DNA from: Deltaproteobacteria bacterium
Lineage (GTDB): Bacteria > Desulfobacterota > Binatia > UBA9968 > JAJDTQ01
NCBI GenBank assembly: GCA_028818755.1
Contig: JAPPNF010000167.1
Coordinates: 220,756 to 284,755 of the forward strand
Length of the DNA stretch: 64,000 nt
Direction: 5' to 3'
A program made the position numbers and the translations under genes. Below are positions 18,182 through 27,813 of the stretch, piece by piece; positions within the stretch are counted from its first letter, which is position 1, and every line of letters starts with the position of its first letter. The notes beneath the pieces were generated by a model. The model saw only the letters and a list, made by a program, of their open reading frames with translations. It was not told the DNA's origin and did not search any database.

Positions 18182-19189
18182 TCAGCAATCCAGAATCCCC
18201 GTACGGGGGCATCGCGCCGACCGGCCTGGAACGAGTTCCTCAAGGTCCGGCACCCGTTCGCGGCATGCCCCGACGACCCTAGGGCACCGGGGCGCGAAAG
18301 CGCAGCCCGGAGGCATGTCCAGGAGATCCGGAGGCGCGCCGGGTATCGGCGCCAGTTTGCCTCGCTCGCTGCCGGCGTGGACCGTGGAGTTGAGGAGGCC
18401 GATGGTATAGGGGTGCCGCGGCTCGTCGATGACCTCGACCATGGCGCCGGTCTCCACGAAGCGCCCGGCATACATTACCGCCACCCGGTCGGAGATCTCG
18501 CACGCGACCCCCAGGTCATGGGTGACGAAGATCGTCGCCATGCCCAACTCGCGCTGCAGTTCCCGCAGCAGTAGCAGTATCTGAATCTGCACCGTGGCGT
18601 CCAGCGCGGTGGTGGGCTCGTCCGCCAACAGCATCTTGGGCCGGCAGGACAGGGCTAGGGCGATCATCACCCGTTGCCGCAGGCCGCCTGACAGTTCGTG
18701 CGGGTAGGCGTCCAGCCGCCGGCGCGCCGAAGGCACCTGGACAAGTTCCAGCATCTCCAACGCCCGCGCGCGGCCGGCGGACCATGAAACGCCCTCGTGC
18801 CACACCACCACCTCCGCAATCTGGTGGCCGACGGTGAACACCGGGTCCAACGCGGTCATGGGTTCCTGGAAAATCATCGCCACCTGAGTGCCGCGAATAG
18901 CCCGCAACCGGTCCGCGTCCAGGGCGAGGACATCAATGCCGTCCAGCAACACCGTTCCCCCGATGCGTGCCGTCGGCGGCAGCAGTTGCACCAGGGAGCG
19001 CATGGTCACGGTTTTGCCCGACCCGGATTCGCCCAGGAAACAAAGGGTCTCGCCCAAATGCAGGTCGAAATCGACGCCGTTGATGGCGCGGAGCGGCATG
19101 CCCTCGCTCAGGAACTCCACCGAGAGATCCCGCACCGACAGGAACGTGCCGGGGTGGCCGTCCGCGGGTGTGAAGTCGGCGGCGCTCAC
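18182..19189 (-). CDS. Oligopeptide/dipeptide ABC transporter ATPase, DppD/OppD type
   Basis: One of two ATPases energising the peptide permeases upstream, 335 residues. Walker A GESGSGKT and signature LSGGLRQR are followed by a Walker B with [11 protein letters not shown]. The C-terminal peptide-transporter extension has the Cys-rich [10 protein letters not shown] segment, probably part of the C-terminal Fe-S or metal motif of this family. The GTG start at 19189 is set by the GTGA overlap with the upstream gene and the GGAGGA site 8 bases before it. A longer open frame reaching 19375 is not coding. Confidence 0.93.
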   Translation of the reverse strand: MSAADFTPADGHPGTFLSVRDLSVEFLSEGMPLRAINGVDFDLHLGETLCFLGESGSGKTVTMRSLVQLLPPTARIGGTVLLDGIDVLALDADRLRAIRGTQVAMIFQEPMTALDPVFTVGHQIAEVVVWHEGVSWSAGRARALEMLELVQVPSARRRLDAYPHELSGGLRQRVMIALALSCRPKMLLADEPTTALDATVQIQILLLLRELQRELGMATIFVTHDLGVACEISDRVAVMYAGRFVETGAMVEVIDEPRHPYTIGLLNSTVHAGSERGKLAPIPGAPPDLLDMPPGCAFAPRCPRVVGACRERVPDLEELVPGRSARCPRTGILDC

Positions 19190-20292
19190 GTCGGGCTTCC
19201 TCCGGTTTCGAGCGCGGTTCCGGCGTCTCGGCCCGGTGCCTGGCTGTGGCCGCTGCCCGGCACGAGTGCGTGGCAAGCGGCCATATGTGCCGGTGCCGCG
19301 CCGAAGCGGTCGAGCACCGGGTCGACGGACGCGCACACGGGCTCCGCCAGCGGGCAGCGGGTGCGGAAGCGGCATCCGGAAGGGGGGTTGATGGGACTCG
19401 GGAGATCCCCCGCCACCGGGGGCGCCTCAATGCGCCGGCGCGGGTCCATGCTCAGCCGCGAGGCGATGAGCGCCCGCGTGTACGGATGACCGGGGCTGCC
19501 GTACACCCTGTCCACCGGTCCGATCTCCACCACCTTGCCGAGGTACATCACCAGCACCCGGTCGCTGATGAACCGCACCACGTTGAGGTCGTGGGAGATG
19601 AAGACGTAGGTAAGCCCCAGACGCTCCTTGATCTCGATGAGGAGGTTCAGCACCTGCGCCTCCACCGACTTGTCCAGCGATGACACGGCCTCGTCCAGAA
19701 GCAGCAGCCGGGGATTCAGGGCCAGCGCCCGCGCCACGTTGACGCGTTGCCGTTGGCCGCCGGACAGTTCGTGGGGATAGCGGTCCGCGAAGATGGCGGG
19801 TTCGAGGCCCACGAACTCCAGGACCTCGGCGGCGCGCCGGCGCGCCTCGGCCCGTTTGATGCCCTGGGCGGTCAGGCCGAAGCTCACCTCCTCGGCCATG
19901 GTATGGCGCGGGTTGAGCGAGGAGTAGCTGTCCTGGAACACCATCTGCACGTTGCGCCGGAGCGTGCGCAGGGACATGCCGTCCCGGCCGCCGACGTCGC
20001 GGCCGTCCAGCAGGATCTCCCCGTCATCCGGCTCGATCAGGCGCATGAGCAGCCGCGCGGTGGTGGACTTGCCGCAGCCGGACTCTCCCACCACGCCCAG
20101 GGTCTCGCCCGTGGCCACGTCGAAGCTGATGTCGTCTACCGCTTGCACGTATGCCGGCCCGACGCCCCCCGAGCCGCCCCTCAACCGGAAGTACTTCCGC
20201 AGCCGGCTGACGCTGAGGATCGGGCGGCCGTCGCCGGCCGGGTCCGTTGCCGCGCGCGCGGGCGCGTCCACGGTTGCCGCGGTCGCGTTCAT
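19186..20292 (-). CDS. Oligopeptide/dipeptide ABC transporter ATPase, DppF/OppF type
   Basis: Second ATPase of the importer, 368 residues. Walker A is GESGCGKST, the Q-loop region [12 protein letters not shown] is diagnostic of DppF/OppF, the signature is LSGGQRQR, Walker B reads [12 protein letters not shown], and the C-terminus carries the [14 protein letters not shown] cysteine motif. The ATG at 20292 overlaps the stop of the upstream permease as ATGA. These two ATPases are the only peptide-transporter ATPases in the window, yet there are three sets of BC-type permeases, so they may serve more than one. Confidence 0.94.
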   Translation of the reverse strand: MNATAATVDAPARAATDPAGDGRPILSVSRLRKYFRLRGGSGGVGPAYVQAVDDISFDVATGETLGVVGESGCGKSTTARLLMRLIEPDDGEILLDGRDVGGRDGMSLRTLRRNVQMVFQDSYSSLNPRHTMAEEVSFGLTAQGIKRAEARRRAAEVLEFVGLEPAIFADRYPHELSGGQRQRVNVARALALNPRLLLLDEAVSSLDKSVEAQVLNLLIEIKERLGLTYVFISHDLNVVRFISDRVLVMYLGKVVEIGPVDRVYGSPGHPYTRALIASRLSMDPRRRIEAPPVAGDLPSPINPPSGCRFRTRCPLAEPVCASVDPVLDRFGAAPAHMAACHALVPGSGHSQAPGRDAGTALETGGSPT

Positions 20293-21215
20293 GGCTTGAC
20301 GTCCATGGCGGTGCGGAGGCCGTCGCTCAGGAGGTTGAAGCACACCGAGGCGACGAGGATCATCGCGCCCGGCAGCACCGCGTTAACCGGCGCCAGGAAG
20401 ATGGACTGGCGCAGCGTGTTCAGCATCAGCCCCCAGTCGGCCAGGGGCGGCGATATGCCGAGGCCGAGGAAGGACAAACCCGAGGCCAGGACGATGGAGA
20501 GCCCGATGAGGCTCGACGAATAGGTCAGGATGGGGCTGGAGACGTTGGTCAGCACGTGGCCCACGATGATCCGTGGCGCGGAAGCGCCGGTGGCGCGGGC
20601 GGCCTCCACGAAGTCCTGGGCGCGGATCTGCGTGGTGGCGGCTTCGGCCACTCGTGTGATGGGCGGGATGAACACCAGCGAAAGCGATATCAGGACGTTG
20701 ACCACCCCCGCCCCCAGGGCGCCGGCGAGCCCCACCGCCAGCAGCACCGACGGAAACGCGAAGAAGACGTCGGCCACGCGCATGATCACCATGTTGGTCT
20801 TGCCGCCGAAGTAGCCGGCGACGATGCCGAGGATGCTGCCCGCGAGAGTCGCGATGAAGATGGGCAGCAAGCCCATGAGAAGGGAAATCCGGCCGCCGTA
20901 GATCAGCCGGGTGAGCATGTCCCGGCCGAGTTCGTCCGTGCCCAGGACGAACCCCGGGCTCAGGACCGGCTTCAGCCGGTTGACGATGCTGGAGGTATAG
21001 GGGTCGTGGGGCGCGATCCAGGGCGCGAGAAGCGCCGCCGCGATGATCAGGAACAGGATGCCCAGGCAGCCCATGGACACCGGGTCGTGCAGCAGGCGCC
21101 GGCGCGCCGCCTGCCAGTAGGTGCGCTGGATCCGGCGGTGCGGTTCGACGGTCGGGGCCGGCGCTTCGCCGGCATAGGCTGCGGGTGTGCTCATGTCTCT
21201 TGCCGCGCCCTTCAC
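20289..21215 (-). CDS. Peptide ABC transporter permease, DppC/OppC type
   Basis: Inner-membrane permease, 308 residues. It shows an N-terminal transmembrane helix ([17 protein letters not shown]) after HDPVS, the [19 protein letters not shown] segment, five further helices and the EAA loop, [19 protein letters not shown], that contacts the ATPases. The GTG at 21215 overlaps the upstream stop; an ATG at 21194 (MSTPAAY) is an alternative start. It is part of a tightly overlapped B-C-F-D block. Confidence 0.94.
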   Translation of the reverse strand: MKGAARDMSTPAAYAGEAPAPTVEPHRRIQRTYWQAARRRLLHDPVSMGCLGILFLIIAAALLAPWIAPHDPYTSSIVNRLKPVLSPGFVLGTDELGRDMLTRLIYGGRISLLMGLLPIFIATLAGSILGIVAGYFGGKTNMVIMRVADVFFAFPSVLLAVGLAGALGAGVVNVLISLSLVFIPPITRVAEAATTQIRAQDFVEAARATGASAPRIIVGHVLTNVSSPILTYSSSLIGLSIVLASGLSFLGLGISPPLADWGLMLNTLRQSIFLAPVNAVLPGAMILVASVCFNLLSDGLRTAMDVKP

Positions 21216-22156
21216 TGCCGCGTCATGCGCGGATCGAGAAACGGCTGCGCCAGGTCCACCAGGAAGTTCAGCATCACGAAGAACGTGGCCAGCACCAGGA
21301 TGGTGCCCTGGAGCACGGGGATGTCGCGGTAGGCGATGGCATTGTTCAGGAGATAGCCTGTGCCGGGCCAGGCAAAGACCGTCTCCACCAGGATCGAGCC
21401 CCCCACGAGATGTCCCAACTGGATGCCGATGATGGCCAGCACCGTGGGGGAGGCGTTCTTGATGACGTGGAGGAACGTCCGCCGGGGCGGCAGGCCGTTG
21501 GCCTGCAGCGTCTGGACGAACTCCTGCTTGCGCACGTCGATGACCGTCGCGCGCACGCTCCGGGCGATGATGCCCGTGGGGATGAGCGCCAGGGTGACCC
21601 CCGGCAGAATCATGTGGCGGATGTCGTTCAGGCCGAAGCCTCCGCTGGGAGGCGCCTTGCCCATGGCCGGCAAGAGCCCCAGCGTGACCGCGAGGATGGC
21701 GATCAGCACCAGCCCCACCCAGTAGTGCGGCACCGACACGCCGATGATGGCCGTCGTGGTGATGGCCCGATCGGTGACCAGCCGGCGGGTGTAGCCCGCC
21801 AGAAGGCCCAGCCCGATGCCGCCCAGGAGGCTCAGGCCGATACCGAAGGCGGCGAGCTGGAACGTGTTGACCATAGCCGGGACGATCTCGTCCAACACCG
21901 GCCGGTTGGCCACCTGGGACAGCCCCAGGTCACCGCTCAACACGTTGACAAGCCAGAGCAGGTACTGCACCGGCACCGGCTTGTCGAAGCCGTAGGAGCG
22001 CTTGATCTGCTCGATGACCTGGTCGGAGGCAAACTCCGGCATGACTGCCGTCAGCGGGTCGCCGGGCGCAAGATGGAGCAGCGAAAAGCAAACGATGGAT
22101 ACGCCAAGCAGAATCGGCAGGACGTACGCCAACCGCCGCAGCACATACCAGAGCAT
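21212..22156 (-). CDS. Peptide ABC transporter permease, DppB/OppB type
   Basis: Inner-membrane permease, 314 residues. It begins MLWYVLRRLAYVLPILLGVS, typical of DppB. It then has APGDPLTAVMPEFASDQVIEQIKRSYGFDKPVPVQYLLWL (periplasmic loop region, described not quoted as a unit) and an EAA loop near QTLQANGLPPRRTFLHVIKNA. It lies 78 bases downstream of the solute-binding-protein gene, with a strong hairpin between them. Confidence 0.94.
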   Translation of the reverse strand: MLWYVLRRLAYVLPILLGVSIVCFSLLHLAPGDPLTAVMPEFASDQVIEQIKRSYGFDKPVPVQYLLWLVNVLSGDLGLSQVANRPVLDEIVPAMVNTFQLAAFGIGLSLLGGIGLGLLAGYTRRLVTDRAITTTAIIGVSVPHYWVGLVLIAILAVTLGLLPAMGKAPPSGGFGLNDIRHMILPGVTLALIPTGIIARSVRATVIDVRKQEFVQTLQANGLPPRRTFLHVIKNASPTVLAIIGIQLGHLVGGSILVETVFAWPGTGYLLNNAIAYRDIPVLQGTILVLATFFVMLNFLVDLAQPFLDPRMTRQ

Positions 22157-22185
22157 CGGCTATGGGTCCAAGGCTGGCGTTCTGC

Positions 22186-22222
22186 CCCGGAGATCCGTGC
22201 ATCTGCGTGCACGGATTCCGGG
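22186..22222 (-). terminator. Intercistronic hairpin between solute-binding-protein and permease genes
   Basis: CCCGGAGATCCGTGCA and TGCACGGATTCCGGG form a 15-bp stem with one bulged base and a 6-base loop. It starts 12 bases after the binding-protein stop. Such hairpins commonly stabilise or partly terminate the message so that binding protein exceeds permease. No U-tract is evident. Confidence 0.6.
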
Positions 22223-22234
22223 ACACAACAACCA

Positions 22235-23938
22235 CTAGCTCTCGATACGGATCCGCGTGAAGTCCTGGAACCAGCTCTGCGCCTGGATGAACCCCTTGAC
22301 GTGGGCGGCCAGCCCACGGGGATTCATGTCGTGCACCACCCACACCCACACCGCGTTGTCCACCAGGTAGGAATGCAGCTCGCCGAGACGGCGGTTCTGT
22401 TCCTTGGTCTCGAACGCGTCCAGCGCGTTCAGCGCGAGCTGGTCCGCCTTTTTGTCCGCGAAGTGACCCCAGTTGTAGCCTTTGACGCGGTTCTCGCTGT
22501 GATAGGTCTGGCCGATGAGGCCGAATACCGGGTACTGGATCGACCAACTGTAGTTGATGGCGTCCACGCCCTTGTTGAGGTCGCCTTCGGCTCCCGCGAA
22601 CCGCCTTGACCGCAACGCTTCCCAATCCACGGTCGAGAGAGACATGTTGATGCCCACGTCGCGGAAGTTCTCCTGAATGAACTCGTTCATGGGCAGCGGC
22701 TGCATCTGGCCGGAACCCGCCGCGGACATCGTCACGTTGACGTTGACGGGGTTGCTCTTGCTGTAGCCGGCCTCCGCCATCAGCTTCCGCGCTCCGTCCG
22801 GGTCATACTTGACCTTGAAGGTGGGATTGCCGAACCACGGATGGTCCGGGGTCACCATTCCCTGCGCCGGCACGGCCAGGCCGCCCAGAAACTTCGTCAG
22901 GTTTTCCCGGTCGATGGCCAGGTTGGCCGCCTTGCGGATGCGGATGTCGCTGAAGGGCGAGCTCTTCAGGTGGCTCACCATGTACGGCCAGATGTGCGGG
23001 TAGACGTTGGTGGTCACCTGCATGCCGGCCCCCTTCACCGTCGGAACGGCGTCGGGCGGCAACGCCTCCACCAGGTCCACCTGCCCGGAGAGCAGCGCCG
23101 AGACCCGCGTGTTGGCGTCGGGCATGGGCCGCAGGACCATCCGGTCGTGCTGCGGGACCATGCTCTTGTTCCAGTAGTCGGCGTTCCGCACCAGCTCGGC
23201 GCGGTTGCGCGGCACCAGCAGCACCAGCTTGTAGGGTCCGGTGCCGGACGGCTCGAAGGCGACTTTCGTCCAGTCGCGCCCGAGCTTCTCCCACTGCCGC
23301 GGGCTCGAGTAGAAGATGTTGACCAGCTCGTAGAGCAGGGTGCCGTTGGGCCTCTTCGTGGTGACTTCCAGGGTGAAGTCGTCGATGGCCCTGGCGCTCT
23401 TTACGCTGACGAGCCAGTTGGCGGCGTTCCTGGCCTGAAGCCGGTCGTAATGCGCCGCATTCGGGTTCATGGACTTTTCGAAGTTCCACAGGACGTCATG
23501 CGCCGTGAACTGGCTGCCGTCGTGGAACTTGACGTCCTTGCGCAGGTTGAAGGTCCAGCGGTTCCGGTTCTTGGGGTCCACCGACCAGCTCATGGCGAGG
23601 TTGGGGAGCAGTCCCGAAGGTTTGTCCGCCTGGGACAGATCCCAGGTCAGCAGCGCATCGTAGATGGACCGGTTGATGAACCGGCCGCCCTCGGCGCCGC
23701 CGCTGGCCTGCCCGGTGGTGACCGGAATGTCCGACAAGGTCATGGCGATGCGGAGCACCTTCTCGCCGCTTTGCCCATAGGCCATGCCCCCGGGCCAAGC
23801 GAGCGCTCCCGCGCCTACCGCCATCATCTTGAGCAGCGTCCGCCGCTGCAACGTACCGTCGATCACGCTGGTGAAGTTCGAAGATGCAGGTTCCGGTGAG
23901 GCGACGGCCATCGACTCTCTGTCACGCAGTGAAGCCAT
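22235..23938 (-). CDS. Extracellular solute-binding protein, family 5 (peptide/nickel type), Tat-exported
   Basis: Periplasmic receptor of the second import module, 567 residues. An N-terminal RRTLLKMMAVGAGALAW segment near residue 31 fits a twin-arginine signal, indicating export after folding. The mature part begins near GEKVLRIAMTLSDIP and has family 5 features such as FNLRKDVKFHDGSQFTAHDVLWNFEK. The ATG at 23938 has AAAGGAGG at 8 bases and is preferred to a GTG at 23965. Family 5 proteins bind peptides, opines, nickel chelates or sugars, so the ligand is open. Confidence 0.92.
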   Translation of the reverse strand: MASLRDRESMAVASPEPASSNFTSVIDGTLQRRTLLKMMAVGAGALAWPGGMAYGQSGEKVLRIAMTLSDIPVTTGQASGGAEGGRFINRSIYDALLTWDLSQADKPSGLLPNLAMSWSVDPKNRNRWTFNLRKDVKFHDGSQFTAHDVLWNFEKSMNPNAAHYDRLQARNAANWLVSVKSARAIDDFTLEVTTKRPNGTLLYELVNIFYSSPRQWEKLGRDWTKVAFEPSGTGPYKLVLLVPRNRAELVRNADYWNKSMVPQHDRMVLRPMPDANTRVSALLSGQVDLVEALPPDAVPTVKGAGMQVTTNVYPHIWPYMVSHLKSSPFSDIRIRKAANLAIDRENLTKFLGGLAVPAQGMVTPDHPWFGNPTFKVKYDPDGARKLMAEAGYSKSNPVNVNVTMSAAGSGQMQPLPMNEFIQENFRDVGINMSLSTVDWEALRSRRFAGAEGDLNKGVDAINYSWSIQYPVFGLIGQTYHSENRVKGYNWGHFADKKADQLALNALDAFETKEQNRRLGELHSYLVDNAVWVWVVHDMNPRGLAAHVKGFIQAQSWFQDFTRIRIES

Positions 23939-24008
23939 GGTGCGTCCTCCTTTGTGGCCTGACACGATATGAACACCTGTGATCTCGACGCGGCCATCAT
24001 ACTCCGAT

Positions 24009-24031
24009 GGGGAGGGGGGTCAAGGGGGGGG
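24009..24031 (+). other. G-run cluster, possible G-quadruplex
   Basis: GGGG, GGGGGG and GGGGGGGG tracts separated by A and TCAA lie in the 185-base gap between the Tat-type binding-protein start and the oppC stop. They are on the template strand for the minus-strand genes, where a quadruplex could slow transcription. This is based on base runs only. Confidence 0.3.
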
Positions 24032-24123
24032 TATCGGCGTAGCCGGCAGGGCGGGCCGTGTGCCGGAAAGCTGGAGACCGGACGCCGCCCAAGTTGCTCT
24101 GCGCACGCCCGCAGTCCGTGTGG

Positions 24124-25020
24124 CTACCGTTGCCTGGGATCCAGCGCGTCGCGCAGGCCGTCGCCCAGAAAGTTCAGGCTGAACAGGGTCGCGGCGAGGA
24201 AGGTGGCCGGGAAGACCAGGGCCCAGGGCTGGGTTTCCATCTGGGTTGCGCCCTCGCTGATCAGCACCCCCCAACTCGTCATGGGCTCCTGGATGCCCAG
24301 GCCGAGGAAGCTCAGGAAGCTTTCGAACAGGATGGCGCGGGGAACGGTGAGGGTGGCGAAGACCACCACCGGTCCCAGGACGTTGGGAATGACGTGCCGG
24401 AGAACGATCCACATGGACGGCGCGCCCATCGCCCGTGCCGCCTCGACGAACTCCCGGCGCTTGATGGAAAGGGTCTGCCCACGGACGATCCGCGCCATGT
24501 CGAGCCATTCCACCATGCCGATGGCCACGAAGATCAGCACCACGTGGCGGCCGAAGTAGACCATCAACAGAATGACGAAGAACATGAAGGGGAGGGCGTA
24601 GAGGACGTCCACGAACCGCATCATGGCGGAGTCGGTGAAGCCGCCGAAATAGCCGGAGACGGTGCCCCAGGCGACGCCTACGAGAACGCTGACCACCGAC
24701 GCCGCCAGCCCGACGGCGAGCGAAATGCGTCCCGCGTAGAGGGTGCGCAGGAACAGGTCCCGGCCGTTGGCGTCGGTGCCGAACAGGTGTCCCCCGGCAA
24801 GGCTGGGGCCGGTGCCGATGGCGTCCCAGAATATCTCGTCGATGGCGTAGGGCGAGAGCATCGGCACGGCGACCGCGAGGACGGCGAGGACGCCGAGGGT
24901 GACCGATCCGGCCATGGCGCCGCGGTTCCGTCGCAGTTGCGCGGCAGCGTCACGCCAGGGACTGCGGCTGTCGGCGGCGGTGCTCCGCCGGGTTTCCAGG
25001 CCCGTCGCGGCGCTATCCAT
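24124..25020 (-). CDS. oppC: Oligopeptide ABC transporter permease, OppC type
   Basis: Second permease of the first import module, 298 residues. It has an N-terminal helix near residues 38-57, the HLFGTDANGRDLFLRTLYAGR segment and the EAA loop, EAARAMGAPSMWIVLRHVI. The C-terminus, FLGDGLRDALDPRQR, is the standard OppC/DppC ending. It overlaps oppB by eight bases. No ATPase genes follow; the next genes are another binding protein and permease pair, so ATPases are probably shared with the block at 18-20 kb. Confidence 0.93.
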   Translation of the reverse strand: MDSAATGLETRRSTAADSRSPWRDAAAQLRRNRGAMAGSVTLGVLAVLAVAVPMLSPYAIDEIFWDAIGTGPSLAGGHLFGTDANGRDLFLRTLYAGRISLAVGLAASVVSVLVGVAWGTVSGYFGGFTDSAMMRFVDVLYALPFMFFVILLMVYFGRHVVLIFVAIGMVEWLDMARIVRGQTLSIKRREFVEAARAMGAPSMWIVLRHVIPNVLGPVVVFATLTVPRAILFESFLSFLGLGIQEPMTSWGVLISEGATQMETQPWALVFPATFLAATLFSLNFLGDGLRDALDPRQR

Positions 25021-25939
25021 GAGACCGCACCCGTGGGTCCAGGAACCCGTACAACAGGTCCACCGCGAGATTGAGGACGATGATCAGGGAGCCGTAGGTG
25101 ACCACGACCCCCATCACCAGGGTGTAGTCGCGATTGAGGGCGCCCTGGACGAAGTAGCGGCCGAGGCCCGGGATGCCGAAGATCTGCTCGATCACCACCG
25201 AGCCGGTGACGATGGCGGCGGTGGCCGGCCCGAGGTAGGAGATCACCGGGGTGAGCGCGTTCTTGAGGGCGTGGCGGAAGACGATACGCCGTTGCGTCAG
25301 CCCCTTGGCGCGGCCGGTGCGGATGTAGTCGGCGGACAGCACCTCGATCATGCTGCCACGGGACAGGCGCGCGATGTAGGCCACCTGCGGCAGCGCCAGG
25401 GAGATCACCGGCAGCAGCAGGTGACGCACGCCGCCATCGCCCAGGCCGCCCACGGGCAGGAGGTTGAGGTACACGCCGATGACCAGCGAGAGCAGCGGCG
25501 CGACCACGAAGTTGGGAACCGCGATGCCGGTCATGGCGGCGCCCATGACCAGGTGGTCCGCCACGGAATTGCGGCGCTGGGCCGCCCAGGCGCCCAGACC
25601 GACCCCGAGAAGAACCGCCGCGGCCATGGCCCACAAGCCGATCTTGAGCGACACCGGGAAGCCCGCGGCGATCAGCTCGGTGACGGTGAAGTCGCGGTAC
25701 TTGAAGGACGGGCCGAAGTCACCGCGCGCGAGGCCCCTGAGGTAGCGGACGAACTGTTGCGGCAGCGGCTCGTCGAGATGGTAGACCCGGTTCAGGTTGG
25801 CCGAGATCTCGGGCGGCACCACCCGCTCACGGTCGAAGGGTCCGCCCGGCGCCAAGCGGATCATGAAGAACGCGATGGCGATGATGACGAACAGCGTCGG
25901 CACGGCCGACGCCAACCGCCGTATCACATAGGTCCACAA
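25013..25939 (-). CDS. oppB: Oligopeptide ABC transporter permease, OppB type
   Basis: First permease of the first module, 308 residues. It begins MWTYVIRRLASAVPTLFVII with the APGGPFDRERVVPPEI segment characteristic of enterobacterial-type OppB rather than DppB. Its EAA loop follows RTGRAKGLTQRRIVFRHALKNA. It sits 48 bases after the oppA-like gene. Confidence 0.94.
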   Translation of the reverse strand: MWTYVIRRLASAVPTLFVIIAIAFFMIRLAPGGPFDRERVVPPEISANLNRVYHLDEPLPQQFVRYLRGLARGDFGPSFKYRDFTVTELIAAGFPVSLKIGLWAMAAAVLLGVGLGAWAAQRRNSVADHLVMGAAMTGIAVPNFVVAPLLSLVIGVYLNLLPVGGLGDGGVRHLLLPVISLALPQVAYIARLSRGSMIEVLSADYIRTGRAKGLTQRRIVFRHALKNALTPVISYLGPATAAIVTGSVVIEQIFGIPGLGRYFVQGALNRDYTLVMGVVVTYGSLIIVLNLAVDLLYGFLDPRVRSHG

Positions 25940-25987
25940 GGGAGGTCCACGGTCTCCGGCAGGCCTTGTCGGAAGGACCCCGGCCGA

Positions 25988-27610
25988 TCAGGGCGCGAGC
26001 GACAGATACCGGGTCGGGTGCACGTCCATGACGTTGTCCTTCCACCCCTTGACCCTCGGGCTTACCAGGTGCTGGGTCGTGTAGTGGTAGATGGGGATGA
26101 TGGGCATGTCCTTCAGCAGGATGCTCTCCGCCTTCTGCATGAGCTTCGCCCGGACTTCCAGGTCGGTCTCGGTCTCCGCCTTGCGCATGAGGGCGTCGTA
26201 CTCCGGGTTGGACCACCCCGCGGGGTTCATGGTGCCGACGCCGCCCTTGAGCAGCTCCAGGAAGGTGTTGGCGTCGTTGTAGTCGCCGATCCAGCCGGCC
26301 CGCAGCACCTCGAACTGCTTCGCGCGCCGGGTGGTGAGGTAGACCTTCCACTCCTGGTTGAACAGCTCCGTCTGGACGCCCAGGGCCTTTTTCCACATTC
26401 CCGAGATGGCTATGGCGATGCGCTTGTGGTTGTCGCTGGTGTTGTACAGGATCTGCACCTTTAGCGGGTTGTCCTTCGAGTATCCCGCTTCGGCGTAGAG
26501 CTTCTTTGCCCGGGCCAGGCGCTCGGCCTTGGACAGTCCCTTCCAGTGCACCGAGGCTCCCGCGTACCGGTTGACCCCCGGGGGGACCCAGGCGTAGGCG
26601 GGGATCTCGCCGCCCTTGGTGACCTTGCCGGTCAGGATTTCCCGGTCGATGGTCATGGCCAGTGCGTTGCGCAGTCCCGGCCGGTCGCGGAACGGCGCCT
26701 TGGTGAGGTTGAGGGCGTAGTAGTAGGTGCCGAGATACGCGGTGTTGTGGAACTGATCGGCGAGGTTCTTCTCCACCCATGCGATCTGGTCGGGGGGCAC
26801 GTCATAGGTGACGTCCAGTTCGCCGCTACGGAACCGCTTGAGCTCGGTGCTCGTGTCCTCGGTGGGGTGGAAGACCACCGCATCGATACGCACGTCGGCC
26901 GCGTCCCAGTAGTGCGGGTTGCGCTCCAGGCGGATGTGGCTCTGAGGCACCCATTCGGTCAGGCGGTAGGCGCCGTTGGAGACCATGTTGCCGGCCCGGG
27001 TCCACTTGTCTCCGTGGCGCTCCAGCGTCTTGGGATGCACGGGATACGCGTGAGGGTGCGTGAGCATTCCAATGAAGTACGGCGTCGGCGCCTTGAGGGT
27101 CACCTTCAGGGTGTGCGCGTCGACGGCTTCCACGCCGAGCCGGTCCAATTCCTTGACCTTGCCCTTGGTGATCTCCTCGCCGTTGGCGATGGGCCAGAGG
27201 ATGAAGGCGTAGCCCGAGCCCACCGCTGGATCCACTCCCCGCCTCAACGCGAAGACGAAGTCGTGAGCCGTGACCGGATCGCCGTTGGACCACTTGGCGT
27301 TCTTGCGGAGGTGGAACGTATAGACCTTGCCGTCGTCGCTCAGGGTCCAGGTCTCTGCTACGCCCGGGATCAGGGAGCCGTCCGCGGCTTCCGCCACGAG
27401 ACCCTCGAACAGGTCGCGCTGGATGCCTGCAGCGGGAACGCCCGACGACTTGTGCACGTCCAGGGTCTCCGGCTCCGCTCCGTTGCCCCGCTGGAGTGTG
27501 TTCTTGGCCGCGTGGGCGGAGGAAATGCCCAGCAGCAGTGCGGCGAGGAGCGCGACGACCATCGTCCGGGTGAGTGTTCCGAGGCGATTCCTTGGGGATG
27601 TTTCAAGCAT
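25988..27610 (-). CDS. oppA: Oligopeptide-binding protein, OppA/MppA type
   Basis: Periplasmic oligopeptide receptor, 540 residues. A Sec signal peptide (TMVVALLAALLLGISSAHA) is followed by the mature start KNTLQRGNGAEPETLDVHKS, very close in pattern to OppA/MppA of enterobacteria. The GVAETWTLSDDGKVYTFHLR segment and the DANTFLELL region are also typical. The ATG at 27610 with GGGAGG at 8 bases is chosen over a frame extending to 27673. Upstream lies a pair of 10-base repeats that may be an operator. It heads a minus-strand run of eight transport genes. Confidence 0.94.
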   Translation of the reverse strand: MLETSPRNRLGTLTRTMVVALLAALLLGISSAHAAKNTLQRGNGAEPETLDVHKSSGVPAAGIQRDLFEGLVAEAADGSLIPGVAETWTLSDDGKVYTFHLRKNAKWSNGDPVTAHDFVFALRRGVDPAVGSGYAFILWPIANGEEITKGKVKELDRLGVEAVDAHTLKVTLKAPTPYFIGMLTHPHAYPVHPKTLERHGDKWTRAGNMVSNGAYRLTEWVPQSHIRLERNPHYWDAADVRIDAVVFHPTEDTSTELKRFRSGELDVTYDVPPDQIAWVEKNLADQFHNTAYLGTYYYALNLTKAPFRDRPGLRNALAMTIDREILTGKVTKGGEIPAYAWVPPGVNRYAGASVHWKGLSKAERLARAKKLYAEAGYSKDNPLKVQILYNTSDNHKRIAIAISGMWKKALGVQTELFNQEWKVYLTTRRAKQFEVLRAGWIGDYNDANTFLELLKGGVGTMNPAGWSNPEYDALMRKAETETDLEVRAKLMQKAESILLKDMPIIPIYHYTTQHLVSPRVKGWKDNVMDVHPTRYLSLAP

Positions 27611-27681
27611 TTCCGAGGCCTCCCTGGGGTGTGGACGGTTACCGATGGTGCACTGACACAAAATGCAACACACTACATGTG

Positions 27682-27721
27682 GTTGTCTAACAGGCTAGCA
27701 TACCACATTTTGTTGTCTAAC
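27682..27721 (-). promoter_or_regulatory. Tandem operator-like repeats upstream of oppA
   Basis: GTTGTCTAAC occurs twice, at 27682-27691 and 27712-27721, exactly 30 bases apart (about three DNA turns). Each has GTT/AAC dyad symmetry like GntR-family half-sites. The region is AT-rich relative to the genome and lies 70-110 bases upstream of the oppA ATG, suggesting regulated initiation separate from hydrolase copy 2. Confidence 0.4.
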
Positions 27722-27813
27722 CGCTTGGGCCGGGAATCTCGGACGGACCCGGCTGTGGCCGTTCGTCGCCGCCGGCTGGGGAGGCTAAAGGGCGTGGTCG
27801 GAGGGGCTCCGGT

